64,000 nt of DNA, from positions 170,276,332 to 170,340,331 of the forward strand of contig CM056998.1 of NCBI GenBank assembly GCA_029891345.1, read 5' to 3'. Position 1 is the first letter of the stretch. Each line of letters starts with the position of its first letter. The notes beneath the pieces were generated by a model. That model saw nothing but the letters and a program-made list of their open reading frames with translations. It ran no database searches and was not told where the DNA came from. The position numbers were made by a program, and so were the translations under genes. Origin of the DNA: Dryococelus australis (lineage: Eukaryota > Arthropoda > Insecta > Phasmatodea > Phasmatidae). Positions 36,581 to 47,725 of the stretch are shown piece by piece.

Positions 36581-36610
36581 ACGCGCGCACATGCACACAC
36601 ACACACACAA
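36515..36610. repeat. TA then CA microsatellite
   Basis: About 31 AT dinucleotides run directly into an imperfect CG/CA tract. Likely polymorphic. Confidence 0.95.
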
Positions 36611-37809
36611 AAAAATTACATTTTAGAAAAGCATGTTCTCAAATGAATGCTGTGTAAATATGATTAATTTGGAAGCATCTCTTGATCAATTAAAGAAATC
36701 CAAAATACTGCTTAATTACGACTTATCTGCAGGCTTTTAGATCTGCTCCTAGTAGCATCAGATATAAGTTTAATGGTTGGTATATTGATGAACTACAGAG
36801 GGCAAAGTAAATTTTAATACATATGTATTAGCAGGTGAATTCCAAGTTAATTATATAATCTGGTGCTCTTTTCTGTTGTCTTTCTATTTAACAGCAACAT
36901 TATTTTCATAATATTAAAAATGTTTCTTGAATCAGAATGGAGTTCAAACATTTTCATTACATCCGAATATAATTTGCTTTCTAGATATTTCTTTTGTGGT
37001 TTACAAACATCTATAATCAAATAAATAACAAAAGATTAATTTCTCAAGACAAAATTAAATATGAATCATAATAAGAAGAAGGAAAATAATTTCAATTTAA
37101 ATTTGAAATACATGCGGTGGCTAGTAAAGCTATTCAAACAATTTGCTTATGTTTCAATGTAGTTTAATTGAGACAAAGTTTGTTTAAGTTTCATCTTCAT
37201 ATAAGCATGCCTAATAAAGAATATAAATTAATTTCTTACATAGCACTAACCTTATACAATTAGTTAATTATCTGTAATGTATCATTACAGAATTAGTAAT
37301 AACACATACTCTTATCCAATTTCGCAGTGTGGTGTAATATCACTTTCATTTCCTATTAGGTATATAACTATCTATATAAAAAGCAATTTACTGATTATTT
37401 GCTGCTGTTTACAGGGAACTGTATTGCAATTATAACCTAATTCTAATGGCAATCATATATTCATTATATCACATGTATATATAAGTAAAAAAGCTCTTGT
37501 TGGTGAAGAAATTATTGGCTGAAATTGATAGATGAAGCAATGTCTTTTTGAGAGGAATACATATGAAAACTACAAAATGATTAGAACAGTGCATTAGCTT
37601 TTGTTGGAAACTTACACAATATTGTATTTTTGTGATGTATTGCAATTAAGGAAGCAAATTAGCACACTGGTCACAAATTTTTTATTTTTTTGCATTTTAA
37701 TTTTTTTGTACATGGAAGTACGGTGGGTTGTGAGCTTAAGCTTGTTGTTCCTGCTTTGATGTTTCTGTGATACTGTAATAGTGATACTGGCGTGGGTGAC
37801 TTGTTCCAG

Positions 37810-37914
37810 AGGTTTGTAGTGGAGAAGAGTTACCTGAGGTGGAGATCATCAGCCTCTTGGAGGAGCAGATCCCACGCTACCGCCTGCGAGCTGATACACT
37901 CACCCAGTTTGGAG
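37810..37914 (+). CDS. milton: milton coding exon, start of HAP1_N region
   Basis: A 105-nt exon between TTGTTCCAG| and GGAG|GTAACA. With one base from the previous exon it reads (E)VCSGEELPEVEIISLLEEQ, then IPRYRLRADTLTQFG, and leaves one base for the next exon. This is the conserved block at the beginning of the milton/TRAK HAP1_N domain, just before the long coiled coil used for kinesin and dynein-dynactin regulation. Vertebrate TRAK1 has VCNSTDLPEVEIISLLEEQ at the same place (from memory). No stops or frame problems are present. Identification is strong because the phase on both sides agrees with the neighbouring exons. Confidence 0.92.
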
Positions 37915-39772
37915 GTAACACCTCTCCCTGGGTTTGATTGTTGCTGTAATAGATAAATAATGTGTGTGTGTGGTTTTTTTTAATATAAAAAATGTATCCT
38001 CTCCATGAGAAATAAACTAGCATTTAGCTACATTCTCTCAATTCTGCATGATAAGATATTCTCAGTAATATATTATTGAAGCTTATTTCATTTTACAAAT
38101 AGATTATTTTATTTATACCTAAATACAATGGGGAAGGAAAATAATTTGAGATTAATATTAATTGGATGAAATGTTTTTATTTAAAATTAATGATGTTCAG
38201 TTACTCTATCTCATTTACTTAACCCTTGCATGGACTGTATCATTTAAGTCATTCCTGACAACTTTATGTAGCAATTATCGGTCAATTTTAAAATACTGAA
38301 TGGGAGTTCATTATTACATTGAAATTTTCATATACATACACACAAACCATTTTAATGAATTTAAAGGCAGTGTAATGCTGTGCAGTTGATCTATTTAAAT
38401 ATTTTGAATTGAGTGTGTTAGTTAACGCAGTTGGCACATGACTCATGTTTGGAGGTTTTGATAACCATTCCACGAGAGTGTTAATTTATTTCCACACCAT
38501 ATGTCTCCCCTCTTTTTGTTTGTGAGTTGGGTTATCAATTAAAATACTAATTTAAAACTGTGTCCATATACATTTAAGATTACAATTCGGAGTAACTTTA
38601 AATGGTGCCTATACATCACAAGAAAAATTTATTAATATAAAACATCCCCTTGCAAATGCCATGTAATGAATTCATTTATGAATGTTGTATTTAAATTTTT
38701 TACTCCTGATGAAAAAACAATAAATCCTTTAGTGGTAAAAGATATTATAATGGACATTCTCTCTAAATCAAAATAGCAATGATGTCTTTTATAATTTTAT
38801 AAAGGAGTTTGCAGTGCAAAATACATTGTGGAAATTTCTGGTACTGTCTGAAATCCATTTAACATCTCATTATAAACAGTTCTAGTGGTTGTGCATGTAA
38901 AAATATCATCAGTGAGTTAATCTGGTATTTACTGTGCATGAAGACTTGGTATTGCTTTCAGAAGCCCTTGCCACGGCTGTCTTTTCACATCATCATCTAG
39001 TGTGTGACTCCAATGTTGCCACTTTTGTACAAATACATAGGTACCTCATACAGCAGTCTGCTTCTTGGTCCCTCCAAGAGTCTTTCACCATGCAACTTCT
39101 GTAAGGCTGCTTCCCTAAGCACATGACTAGCCCATTTTGATGTTGAACAAGTTCTGTTTAACCATTCATTCTACTCATCTTGTGTCACATGCCTTTTATC
39201 ACAAAATAATCTTCTTAGTCTTTCTTTCTGTAGACTAAACAAGAAATATATCAAGTTTAAATAATTAAGTTTTGCTTGTTTTCACGTACATCGGCTTATG
39301 CTGTGTGGAACTCTCATGCTATGTGTAGAGATGATGGAAAACAGCATTTAAATTTGTACTTCATAGAATATATATTAGGTTCTATAGCATTGTATAGTAT
39401 TTTTACATTTTTAAAGCATGCTGATATGCAAAACATGCAAAAAAGATTTTTAACAGTGCATGAGAAACATAAACATATACACAAGCCTCTCTACATATTT
39501 CTTTAGCAGCACAACACAAAATCTTTATTGCATTTATGAGTGATTGAAGGAATGCATAGAGCATGTCCCAGTGGAATTCTCAGTCATCCTGGTCCTCTAG
39601 TCTGTGACAGGGAGGTTACAATTTACTAAAAAAAATTTTAGTACTCAATTTGGGATGTTATAGCTGGGTTGGCATTCCATCCTATTTTATTTTTCTAATG
39701 ACCAATTAAGACTGCTAGGGCTATGTTAATTTTATTTCATGAATAAGGGGAGGGGGATGGGATGACTTTATG

Positions 39773-40955
39773 CCCGGCACAGAACTTCTTGGCACTGAGA
39801 ATCAGCCTATCGGCAAGCATTATCAAGACCTGTTGCCATATCTCATCAAATGTCCATTGCATCATAATACGTGTGTTGTTTAATCTGAATTGCAGAAACG
39901 TAAATTACAATTCTATACATCATAAAAAAATTTTAATATAGTAAAACGAGAAATCTATAAATCATGTAAGTGATAAATGGGAGTTTATATCCATTAGGAA
40001 AACTGTTTGAGTAGACAAACTGCAAATTCATTGTTTTTGCTGTAGTTTGTAATGTCATAAGCTCCTCTTCCATGTCCGCGCAGTTGTAATGTAATTGCTT
40101 TGCATTACAAACTTACTCCCGTCATTTGAGTTCATATAAAAAACTGACACTTCTAAAATATTTTGCTTTGGAACTTGTTGTAAACTGTACAACCTATTTC
40201 CTCACCCTTGTTGTATACTGATATCACAGGTTCTCTTTGTTAAAATCTTTATTTTGTTTAAGATTTATGCGTTAGTGAAATTCTTTTTTTGATAATTTAG
40301 TTTAAAAAATGCGCACTTAAGATTATAGATTGGCCTTGTTTGTGAACCCTTCCATTTTACAACTACTGGTTGACTTAGCACCGTAATTTCTTAGAAAACT
40401 TTACATGCATGCAATTGAAAAACGAGGAACGTTCAAAGCCTGTTGCGGTACAGGACCTACAGAAAAGAGCAGACACCAACACTGGTTGGAATGAGCACCT
40501 GTGCTACACATTGTGTGTCGACTAAGCATGAGACATAGTGAGTTATCACCTGCTTTCAGAGCAAGACGAGCACATTTAGATATACCTACGAAACATGATT
40601 TCCGGTCAGGGGAAAAATAAATAATACCCTGTATTCTGAAAAATAGTCATGAGTTTATGCCAGCTGCCATGCACTGTCCTTAATAATGTAAAACACAAAT
40701 GGATAAAGATACAGACTTATAATTTTCACCCACTTATTCAGCAAAATTAATATTTTTCAAAAAGTGACAGAATTTTAATGAAATATTTCACAATTTTTTA
40801 AGCGCATCTGAAAAACACTTTGCGCGACTCACTGTGACCCTTTTAACACTGTAAACTAGGTAGCAGTGCACAACCATGATATACTACTGGCACCAGCTAG
40901 GGAGAGGAGCACCGCCGATCACTGACCTTGTGTGGCCAAGAAGTTCTGTGCCTGT
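39773..40955. mobile_element. ~1.2-kb element with short inverted ends
   Basis: The left end CGGCACAGAACTTCTTGGCA is mirrored at 40935-40955 (reversed: AGGCACAGAACTTCTTGGCC). Weaker inverted similarity continues inward (CAG..ATCGGC). Possible TTA/TAT target duplication. The interior is non-coding and contains a block (40630-40735) that recurs in reverse at 63715-63845. A non-autonomous DNA transposon of unknown superfamily is the likely explanation. Confidence 0.6.
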
Positions 40956-42471
40956 TATAGTTTGTCTTTCACGAGACGGCATTGTTTTGCAGTTCTGACG
41001 AGACTGTCATTTTGAATTGGATATTGTTTTGATGTAGCAGGGAAACATTTTGCTTGTACAGAAATAATATTCTAATTATTATAAATCCAAAAGTTTTTAC
41101 TTTAGCATAAATTTAGCATTTAGCACTATACATATTTCATTGTTTCTACCAATGTGAAAACACTGCAGATAAACATTTTTAACAACGTTATTAAATAAAT
41201 ATTATTACATTACAAAACAGAATTTAAAGTGTATTATTTTAGGCCACGTACATTTCAAGCATTACAATAACTGTTTCAAAATTATTTATTTACGAAATAC
41301 ACTAACTTACTGTTTGTAATTCCCAATTGAATCTCAAGCAATAGTTAATCCTTGAATGATTACTACACAAAAAACTTGTTTATACGTCACTGATACAAAA
41401 TAATTTATTTACAGAATCATTCAGTAAATATGACACTTCACCATTTCCCAAAAGCAAAAGCTTCAACTTCAGAATGTGAATATATCTGGTGCTTCATTCC
41501 AGTCGCAAAAATGGGTGACCAAGTCACTTTAGAAAGTGTTGACAGTGACTCGTGCTATTACATTTCATGGAAGTAAACATACTAAAAAGGCACCTACAAC
41601 CAACTATGCATAATTAATGCAAATTCAAAAATAATTAGCTTCTGATAAAATATTCTGACAACACCAAGATACTGCATAAATGTAACGAAAAAAGAGCATA
41701 TTTTATGTAATGGTGTTCACTGGGCTGGAAATTCTTCACTGATCGTGTGTGTCTGCATGCTCTGTCGAAATTGTTAAACATACTTTTAAAGCCAATTTGC
41801 TAAAATCCAAAAAACTGCATATTTTTTATAATCTTAATTCAAACAATAAATGTTGTAAGTATTATTAAAGTGTTATGTTACTACTTGAGGGTCTGTATAC
41901 TATTTTCTTCTATGGTCATCAATCTTGCCAATATAACAACATACATCCTGTAACAACTCATTGCTGGTTATAAAATATTGAGCACTCGCAACCATTTTGT
42001 ATGGGACATTAAAAAGTACACCACTGTGTGATTACAAAGCCATGTTGATCACTCCGCTTTTCATGACCATGTTCATATTGAACACTCAATATATCACTCG
42101 GAGAAAAACAGGTACTTTTACTCTGTAGTAACGAAAAATCTAGAAGTAAACAATGAACGTGATGCATGCATATATTCATTGGTGAAAGAGATTGTAGCGA
42201 TTTGTTACCAGTAACTGTGTTCGTAGCATTTATTCTTGTCAATATCATTAGAATTATTTTCCATCATCTCTTACTATGTGTAACCCAGAAGCATTGTTAT
42301 CAAAACTTTTTGTCCTTGTCTCTTGTGCTAAATATCTAAGCTTTCATACTAATTTGACAGAATACAAAAAAAAAATTAGATTTGAAATGTTTTTTGAAGT
42401 TAAATGATTTATGACATCAAATTACAGTCATATGGTAGTCTGTCGTGTATCAGTACACATTTCATTAGTTA

Positions 42472-43819
42472 CAGTGGCTCACATTAATATTTGGCCACCG
42501 ATGATTATCCCAGTTTCGTGGCCTTATGTTACATTAGAAATTAAGATAAACTTAAAACATATTGCACAATCATTCTTGTGTGCTTTAAATGAAATGCAAC
42601 AGTAGCTAATAAATGAATTTAGCAGTGCAAGTTAATGAAACACAATATTTTGTCCTTTTGTGCTGCATAAGTACGTACGTCTCTTTAATATTTGGCCAAT
42701 TGTTGTGGATGCGTGGCATAGGCATGATGTACATTGCGTTAGTACCTCTGTCATTTTCTGCTCGCTATCTGCGCTGAGAGGTTGCATTGTGTAGCTCTGT
42801 TGGCTGCATCAGTCAGGCAAATAGGAAGTAGGGGCAAGAATACAATGTTTGAACAGTGGCAGCTTGTAATCTTTCTTCATGGAAAGAAGAAATCTCGATG
42901 AGAAATTGCGGAGCACTTGAATCTGCTGAGGTTCACTGTCGTGAACATTATAACAAGTTTTGAGAAGGAAGACAGAATAGATTTGCTACCTCAAAAAGGA
43001 CCACCAAAGAAACTAAGCGAGATAGAGGAATGTCTGGTAATCAGGAAAATAAAGAAAGATCCGAAAATTAGTGCTTGAAAACTTACCACAGAGGTACTCA
43101 AAGAATGTGCAAAGAACGTCCATCCAGAAACCATATGATGAGTTGTCAGAAGAGCAGGATATAATGGCAGGGTACATAGAAAGAAACCTTTTATTAATGA
43201 GGTTGAATAAAAGGAAATTCCTTATGTTCGCTAAAGACTACGCTGACAAAGATAAAAGCTGATGGAATAATGTGATTTTTGCTGATGAGATGAAAATGAA
43301 GGTTTTTGGTTATGATGGCAGGGTACTAGTATGGTGCAAGCCAAATGAGAAGCTAAAACCTGGGAACTTCCAACCTACTGTGAAACACGGTGGAGGTAGT
43401 ATTACGATTTAGGGCTGTATATCTTCAGCAGGTGTTGGAAAGGCAGTACGTATTGATGGAGCAATGAAAAAGGAAGACTTTATCAACATCCTGAAAGGAA
43501 ACCTACACAATAGTGCTGAATAACTGAGCATTAGGAACAGGTTTAAGTTCCACCGAGATAACCTGTGAGAAGTAGTTAAACTGAATGTCCATACTATCAG
43601 ATACTAGATGACTGTTTAGTTGGCAAAGATAATTATGTTTGTGTTGCCATTTGTTAAGTTGCATTGCTCATTTCTGTTATTGGCTACCGCTGTATTTCAT
43701 TTAAAGCACACAAGCATGATTGTGCGATATGTTTTATGTTTATCTTCATTTTTAACGTAACACAAGGCCATGAAACTGCAATAATCATTGGTGGCAGAAT
43801 ATTAATGTGTGAGTCACTG
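42472..43819 (+). mobile_element. Tc1 element, complete ends, internally deleted (1348 bp)
   Basis: Flanked by TA (42470-42471, 43820-43821). Left end CAGTGGCTCACATTAATATT; right end, reversed, CAGTGACTCACACATTAATA. The inverted repeats then agree for about 170 bp (GATAAACTTAAAACATATTG / GATAAACATAAAACATATCG), so they are unusually long. It carries a + strand transposase remnant. It lies in the 6.9-kb milton intron in the same direction as the gene. Confidence 0.88.
42845..43600 (+). pseudogene. Tc1 transposase remnant inside the 42.5-kb element
   Basis: Starts MFEQWQLVIFLHGKKKSR and shows a helix-turn-helix stretch (EIAEHLNLLRFTVVNIITSF), LPQKGPPKKLSEIEE, RRAGYNGRVHRKKPFINEVE, then WNNVIFADEMKMKVFGYDGR, VKHGGGSITI and GNLHNSAE. 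The first catalytic Asp (FADE) is kept and a second-Asp-like HRDN follows. The reading then stops and the final third, with the catalytic Glu (PIENLW), is absent. In-frame stops and at least two frame changes are visible. About 250 of the usual 340 residues are represented. Non-functional, but the ends could still be mobilised by a related enzyme. Confidence 0.85.
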
Positions 43820-44860
43820 TATATAATTAATTGCATTATTTGGAGGTCAGTGATTCAGATTACGCCAGTTCTGAAAGCCTGCTTTATTCTTTGCTGCTGT
43901 ACATTCCAAAAAATATTGTTTAATGTAAATTCCCACCCGCAATCAATGCATGGAATTTTGGTCATAGTCTGGAAATACAGTTTTGTATCATGTTTTTTGG
44001 AACGACAGAGCAAAGCGCATTGCCTAATGCATTGTCTGAGGTAACTATTTCTTGATTACTGAATAAATCTTCAACTTTGTAATTGTTCGCAAGAAACAAC
44101 TTCGTATTTTGCCTCTACAGTTACCAGTTAAAAATGAATAAATGGAGCGAAGCTGTGGCAATTCAATAAAGTTTGGGAAGCTGCTATGTAGAATATGTTG
44201 TGCAGGAAATTACAATACACCTGGAATAGGAACTATGGCGAAAAATTGATCACTCCGAGATGGCGGGTGTGAATCCACCTTAAATAGCTTTGTCTAATCA
44301 TTAGGCAAATCCTATGTTATGTGTGTGCCAAATCAGGAATCTGATCCAATGAGGATTTAAACATAACCCACTAAGTGGTAAGTTTCTTCTTTTGAAAAGA
44401 AAACAGTATGTCTGCTGGGTTTCCAGTGTCACCAAGTGAGTAAAAGGTTGCTAATAGTATGTATTTTGTATTTGTTTTTAAGTTATGAAAATGTTTATAA
44501 GCAGGAAATTTTGAGCTTTGGATTGCCCTCTTCACATTAACACTATTGCAGTCATTAGAAACATTAAAGTGTTTCTACCGCTACTTCTTATTCTAATATA
44601 TGTAAAACAAGTACAAACCAATGTCAGTAGCCACAATGTTTGTACATTATACTTTTTAGATAACAAATGTTAAATCATAAAATTATGTTTCCTGATACAG
44701 CGTTAACATTGCCATCAAAGAAAAATAATATAATTTTATTTCTTAAGTTTCGTAGACATTTTCAAAACTAACAAAAAATTATTTTTTTTTGAGATAAGAT
44801 GGTTTGGGGATAGGTATCACACTACTCAATAGATTGATGTACTTACCACTGATGTTGCAG

Positions 44861-44965
44861 GGTACGAGAACCAGGACTGGTACATCCCCAGCCCTGCCCT
44901 CAAGCCAGAGGACGTTGACTTGAATTTGACCCCAGATCAGATCCGCGAGACACTCAACTATTTTA
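44861..44965 (+). CDS. milton: milton coding exon, HAP1_N region continued
   Basis: A 105-nt exon between GATGTTGCAG| and TTTTA|GTAAGT. It completes the Gly codon left by the previous exon and reads GYENQDWYIPSPALKPEDVD, then LNLTPDQIRETLNYF, ending with one base (A) of the next codon. YENQDW...PSPAL and ETLNYF match the conserved segment that precedes the coiled coil in insect milton, corresponding to YDHDDW...ETLKYF in TRAK1. The donor is a strong GTAAGT. A 28-nt near-perfect palindrome lies 28 nt into the following intron. The following exon is not within the window. Confidence 0.92.
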
Positions 44966-44993
44966 GTAAGTACAGCACAGTTGTCTACGTGCT

Positions 44994-45021
44994 ACTGTGG
45001 TTGTCATGTGACAACCACAGT
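44994..45021. other. 28-nt palindrome just after a milton donor site
   Basis: ACTGTGGTTGTCATG followed by TGACAACCACAGT forms a near-perfect hairpin (12-13 bp stem). It starts 28 nt after the donor of exon 44861-44965. Its place suggests a possible effect on splicing, but chance or a repeat remnant is equally open. Confidence 0.6.
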
Positions 45022-47046
45022 TGTGAATGTGCCTGCGATGCTTGTGGTTTCATCATTTGACTTGGTACTTTGACAAAAATAATAATAAAATTCACATTTT
45101 GGTGTATTATATAACTGCTACAGTGGAATGCTAGCCTGAAAATGTCAAGAAATACTAATGCGTGAACTATCCCATGTTCCAGGTTCTCTTTCAGTACTCT
45201 TCACAGTTGATTTCCAAGCTACAATAAATGTGTTGCAACTCTAGATTTATCTTATTGATTGTTAATAATCAAAAAGTCCAAATTTGTAGAATAATTTTCT
45301 TCCATTTATTTTCCCTACATTTATGTGCAATATGTATTAATGAGATTGAATTTATACTATTGGGTGCAGAAATATCAGCGTACTGTGAGGGCTCACAGGT
45401 TACTATAAAGAAAGTAATAAAAAAAATATGTACTTTCCTCCATGAACGAATGCTTTCTAGAGTATCTTGAAGACTCATAACAGTTTGCTGGTGTTGTGAG
45501 AATTTATAGTTCATTATTAATGTATTGCAAAGGATGATTATAATACATAAAAATACAAATTAGTGACTCAACAAGTGTTTGATATCAATGTGTAGCATCT
45601 TTATTAATTTGAAGCATACTTCTGTTCTTAAAAGTGACTTATCTACCGTTGGGGGGTCGAACGCAAGCCCTGGGGATCAGAAAAAGTTAGCATCTTTAAA
45701 TGGGACGTCGCTTCCACTCTCAAATTTAAATAGGTAAGCCAGGTTAGGATGGGGTTCCCGACGTTGAGGCTGTAATATACACTTAAGGCTTGTTAATGTC
45801 TGTCCTGGACCAAGAACTAGGGGCATGAAATTCTATAACAAATTTGATACTGTACGTTTTCTTTTCGGACGGTTTGTTTTGATTACTTCAACAGTCTTCC
45901 AACCATCACGAAGTCAGAATAGCGAGGGGCATCCGCGTATGACAGGAGCCTTACGATTGTTTAAGTGCCCGGCTGGAATACAAAGTAGGGTTGGTGGGCT
46001 TTCTGGTAAGCATGAAATCAGGAGTTACATATACAACTCTTCGCCGAGATTGTACCTATTTGCTGAAGGGAAGAGGTGTGCTCCTCCTTGCTGGCTGGAT
46101 CACTTAGGTGCAAGGAGAAGAGGGGAAGGAGGTCATTGGTTGGCTCTTGTTGCGTTGAAGTGGAGCTGTGGTTATTGCTGCAGCCTTCGTTGGCAAGGGG
46201 AGAGGACTCCTGTAATGGGGTCTCTATCCAATACCGATTGAGGCCTAGGATGGTATCTCCATACCATTGAACTACTTCTATGGCTGGATGCTGATTACCT
46301 GACTACTTAATTAGGGGTGAAAACAAGGAGGTATTATTAGTAGATTCAAAAAAGGGTAATTTAATAAGTTATTCTATTATGTCTTTCAATGCTGTTTTAA
46401 ACAATGTTATCATCTTCTTTACGGGAGTAGGGCATGAGGAAAAAATTTATACCAACTGTTCTGAAGATAACCCGGGATCTAGGTTCCCTACTCTGTATTG
46501 CTGAATACACCGACAAGCGACGTGGTATCGCACTCTGTATTCCATATCCGGCCTTGGCAAACAGTGAATGGAACTTCCAGCCCTTTCAAGCGGTGGACAG
46601 AGCTTAGGATATTTCACATCGCTTTTTGCGAATGTATTCAAGTGTGGTATCCACAGAGGATTGTGCGGTCTAAAACAGTTTGAGCTCTCGTCTGGCCTTT
46701 ACAAGCGGTGACAGTGTATGAAGTACTTACATTGCACAATTCCACATGTGGAGTAGTACCTAGTGTTTCAGGCACTCCCGAGGATCTACCAAGTTTGCAG
46801 AACTCAGTTTGCCTCTTAGCGTGTGTGGAAGTACTTTAGTGGTTGTTTTACAAGGTCAGCCGGCTATACTTCAAAACCTAAATATTACTTTTCTTAAAAG
46901 CCTAAAATGTTAGGTTCAAACAAACCTTAACATGCTGAGCAAAATTAGGTTATAAAAAATGTTGCGTTTTTATTGATACGTATTAGAACACTATGGTTCT
47001 GCAGTCTCCTACTAATATAAAAATCGAATAAATGGAAGTTAATTCT
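45022..47046. other. intronic, unclassified repeat-like DNA
   Basis: From about 45640 the composition shifts to higher GC with phrases such as GACAGGAGCC and AGCGGTGGACAGAG, typical of an inserted repeat. Frames are short and overlapping. A word block (CCTTTACAAGCGGTGACAG near 46697) resembles CATTACAGCGGTGGAG in the repeat to its right. No protein family recognised. Confidence 0.4.
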
Positions 47047-47725
47047 ATGTTGAAAATCAGGTGATGGCGACCTGGATGCAAAGCTAAAGATTACATGGGT
47101 GATTAATTAATTAAAATAATTTATAACTAATATTAGCTTTTTTTGGGGGGGGGGGTCCTGAAGGAACCTATATTGGAGAGTCAATTACCAGAAGGGCAAT
47201 TGTACGTGCTACTCCACTAGTATTTGGGCAGTGGGGGAGGTCGGTCCAGAAGGGACATCGTTGTGACCATTACCTCGAGGATTTCTGGGTGTTAACCAGG
47301 ATGGGGAGGTAGGCGAGAGTGATGTCAGCATGACCCTCTGGATGGCGGCGTGTCTCTGGAACTATTGGAACTGCGGGGCTGCTGGTGAGGGGTGGTGGCA
47401 GTCGAAGGCCTGTTCAGCTCCTGGTGATGTCTGTTTACCAGCGCAAAGAGATTGATCCTAACCATAAGAGCGGTGGGTTCTCTAGGGCCTACTTGCTTGC
47501 ACGCCCTTAAGAAAGTCTCCGGTCTTTGCAAGCGTTGAAGGAGGGTTTGCGAACACTTAGCCCTGATGGCTACCTCCGGCCATTACAGCGGTGGAGGTGC
47601 AGATAATTGCCTTGAACCAGGTCTATGTTGGCCCTTTTATACTAAATTCTGGAGTTATTAGAGACTCAGAAGGGGGGGGGGGGGGGGGGGAAGCTAGCCT
47701 CGCTTCTCAGGGGTTGAAAATTTTT
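47047..47725. repeat. 0.65-kb interspersed repeat, copy A
   Basis: About 95% alike by eye to 55597-56270 over the core 47222-47640, in the same orientation. Shared words include ACCTCGAGGATTTCTGGGTG, GTTAACCAGGATGGGGAGGT and CATAAGAGCGGTGGGTTCTC. It holds two poly-G tracts (near 47143 and 47671). On the minus strand TATAAAAGGGCC at about 47633-47644 looks like a TATA box with an open frame (47325-47531) downstream, so the unit may be the promoter end of a retroelement read leftward. Family unresolved. Confidence 0.7.

Larger units (their letters stand above)
33084..37809 (+). other. milton intron after the alternative first exon
   Basis: A 4.7-kb intron. It contains a minus-strand SINE (35060-35284), a 429-bp foldback element (35384-35812), a poly-G tract near 34217, a GA run near 36197 and a TA/CA microsatellite (36515-36610). 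No further exon was recognised. Short open frames here are not conserved-looking. Confidence 0.7.
37915..44860 (+). other. milton intron between the two HAP1_N exons
   Basis: A 6.9-kb AT-rich, CpG-poor intron. It holds an inverted-repeat element (about 39773-40955) and a complete-ended Tc1 derivative (42472-43819). The stretches 37915-39770, 40960-42470 and 43820-44860 show no coding signal that I recognise. The stretch 38940-39240 is slightly less AT-rich and may be an old repeat. Confidence 0.7.
13724..44965 (+). other. milton: milton / TRAK gene, 5' portion (gene span)
   Basis: Span of the host gene seen here: one candidate upstream exon, one alternative first coding exon and two firm coding exons, all on the + strand. 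Milton (vertebrate TRAK1/2) is known as a coiled-coil adaptor linking kinesin-1 heavy chain to Miro on the mitochondrial outer membrane, and so moves mitochondria along axons. What is visible is the phase-consistent reading across the junctions and the signature ELPEVEIISLLEEQ, RYRLRADTL and RETLNYF, which begin the HAP1_N region. Introns are 23.9 kb (13875-37809) or 4.7 kb (33084-37809) depending on the first exon, 6.9 kb (37915-44860), then more than 19 kb. The next expected exon (coiled coil after NYF) was not found before position 64000. Almost all other features from 13.9 kb onward are intronic relative to this gene. Confidence 0.85.

Noticed and set aside
44045-44110. Further milton exon or polyadenylation site (AATAAA)
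   Set aside because: AATAAA words are frequent in this AT-rich intron and no coding continuation is present.
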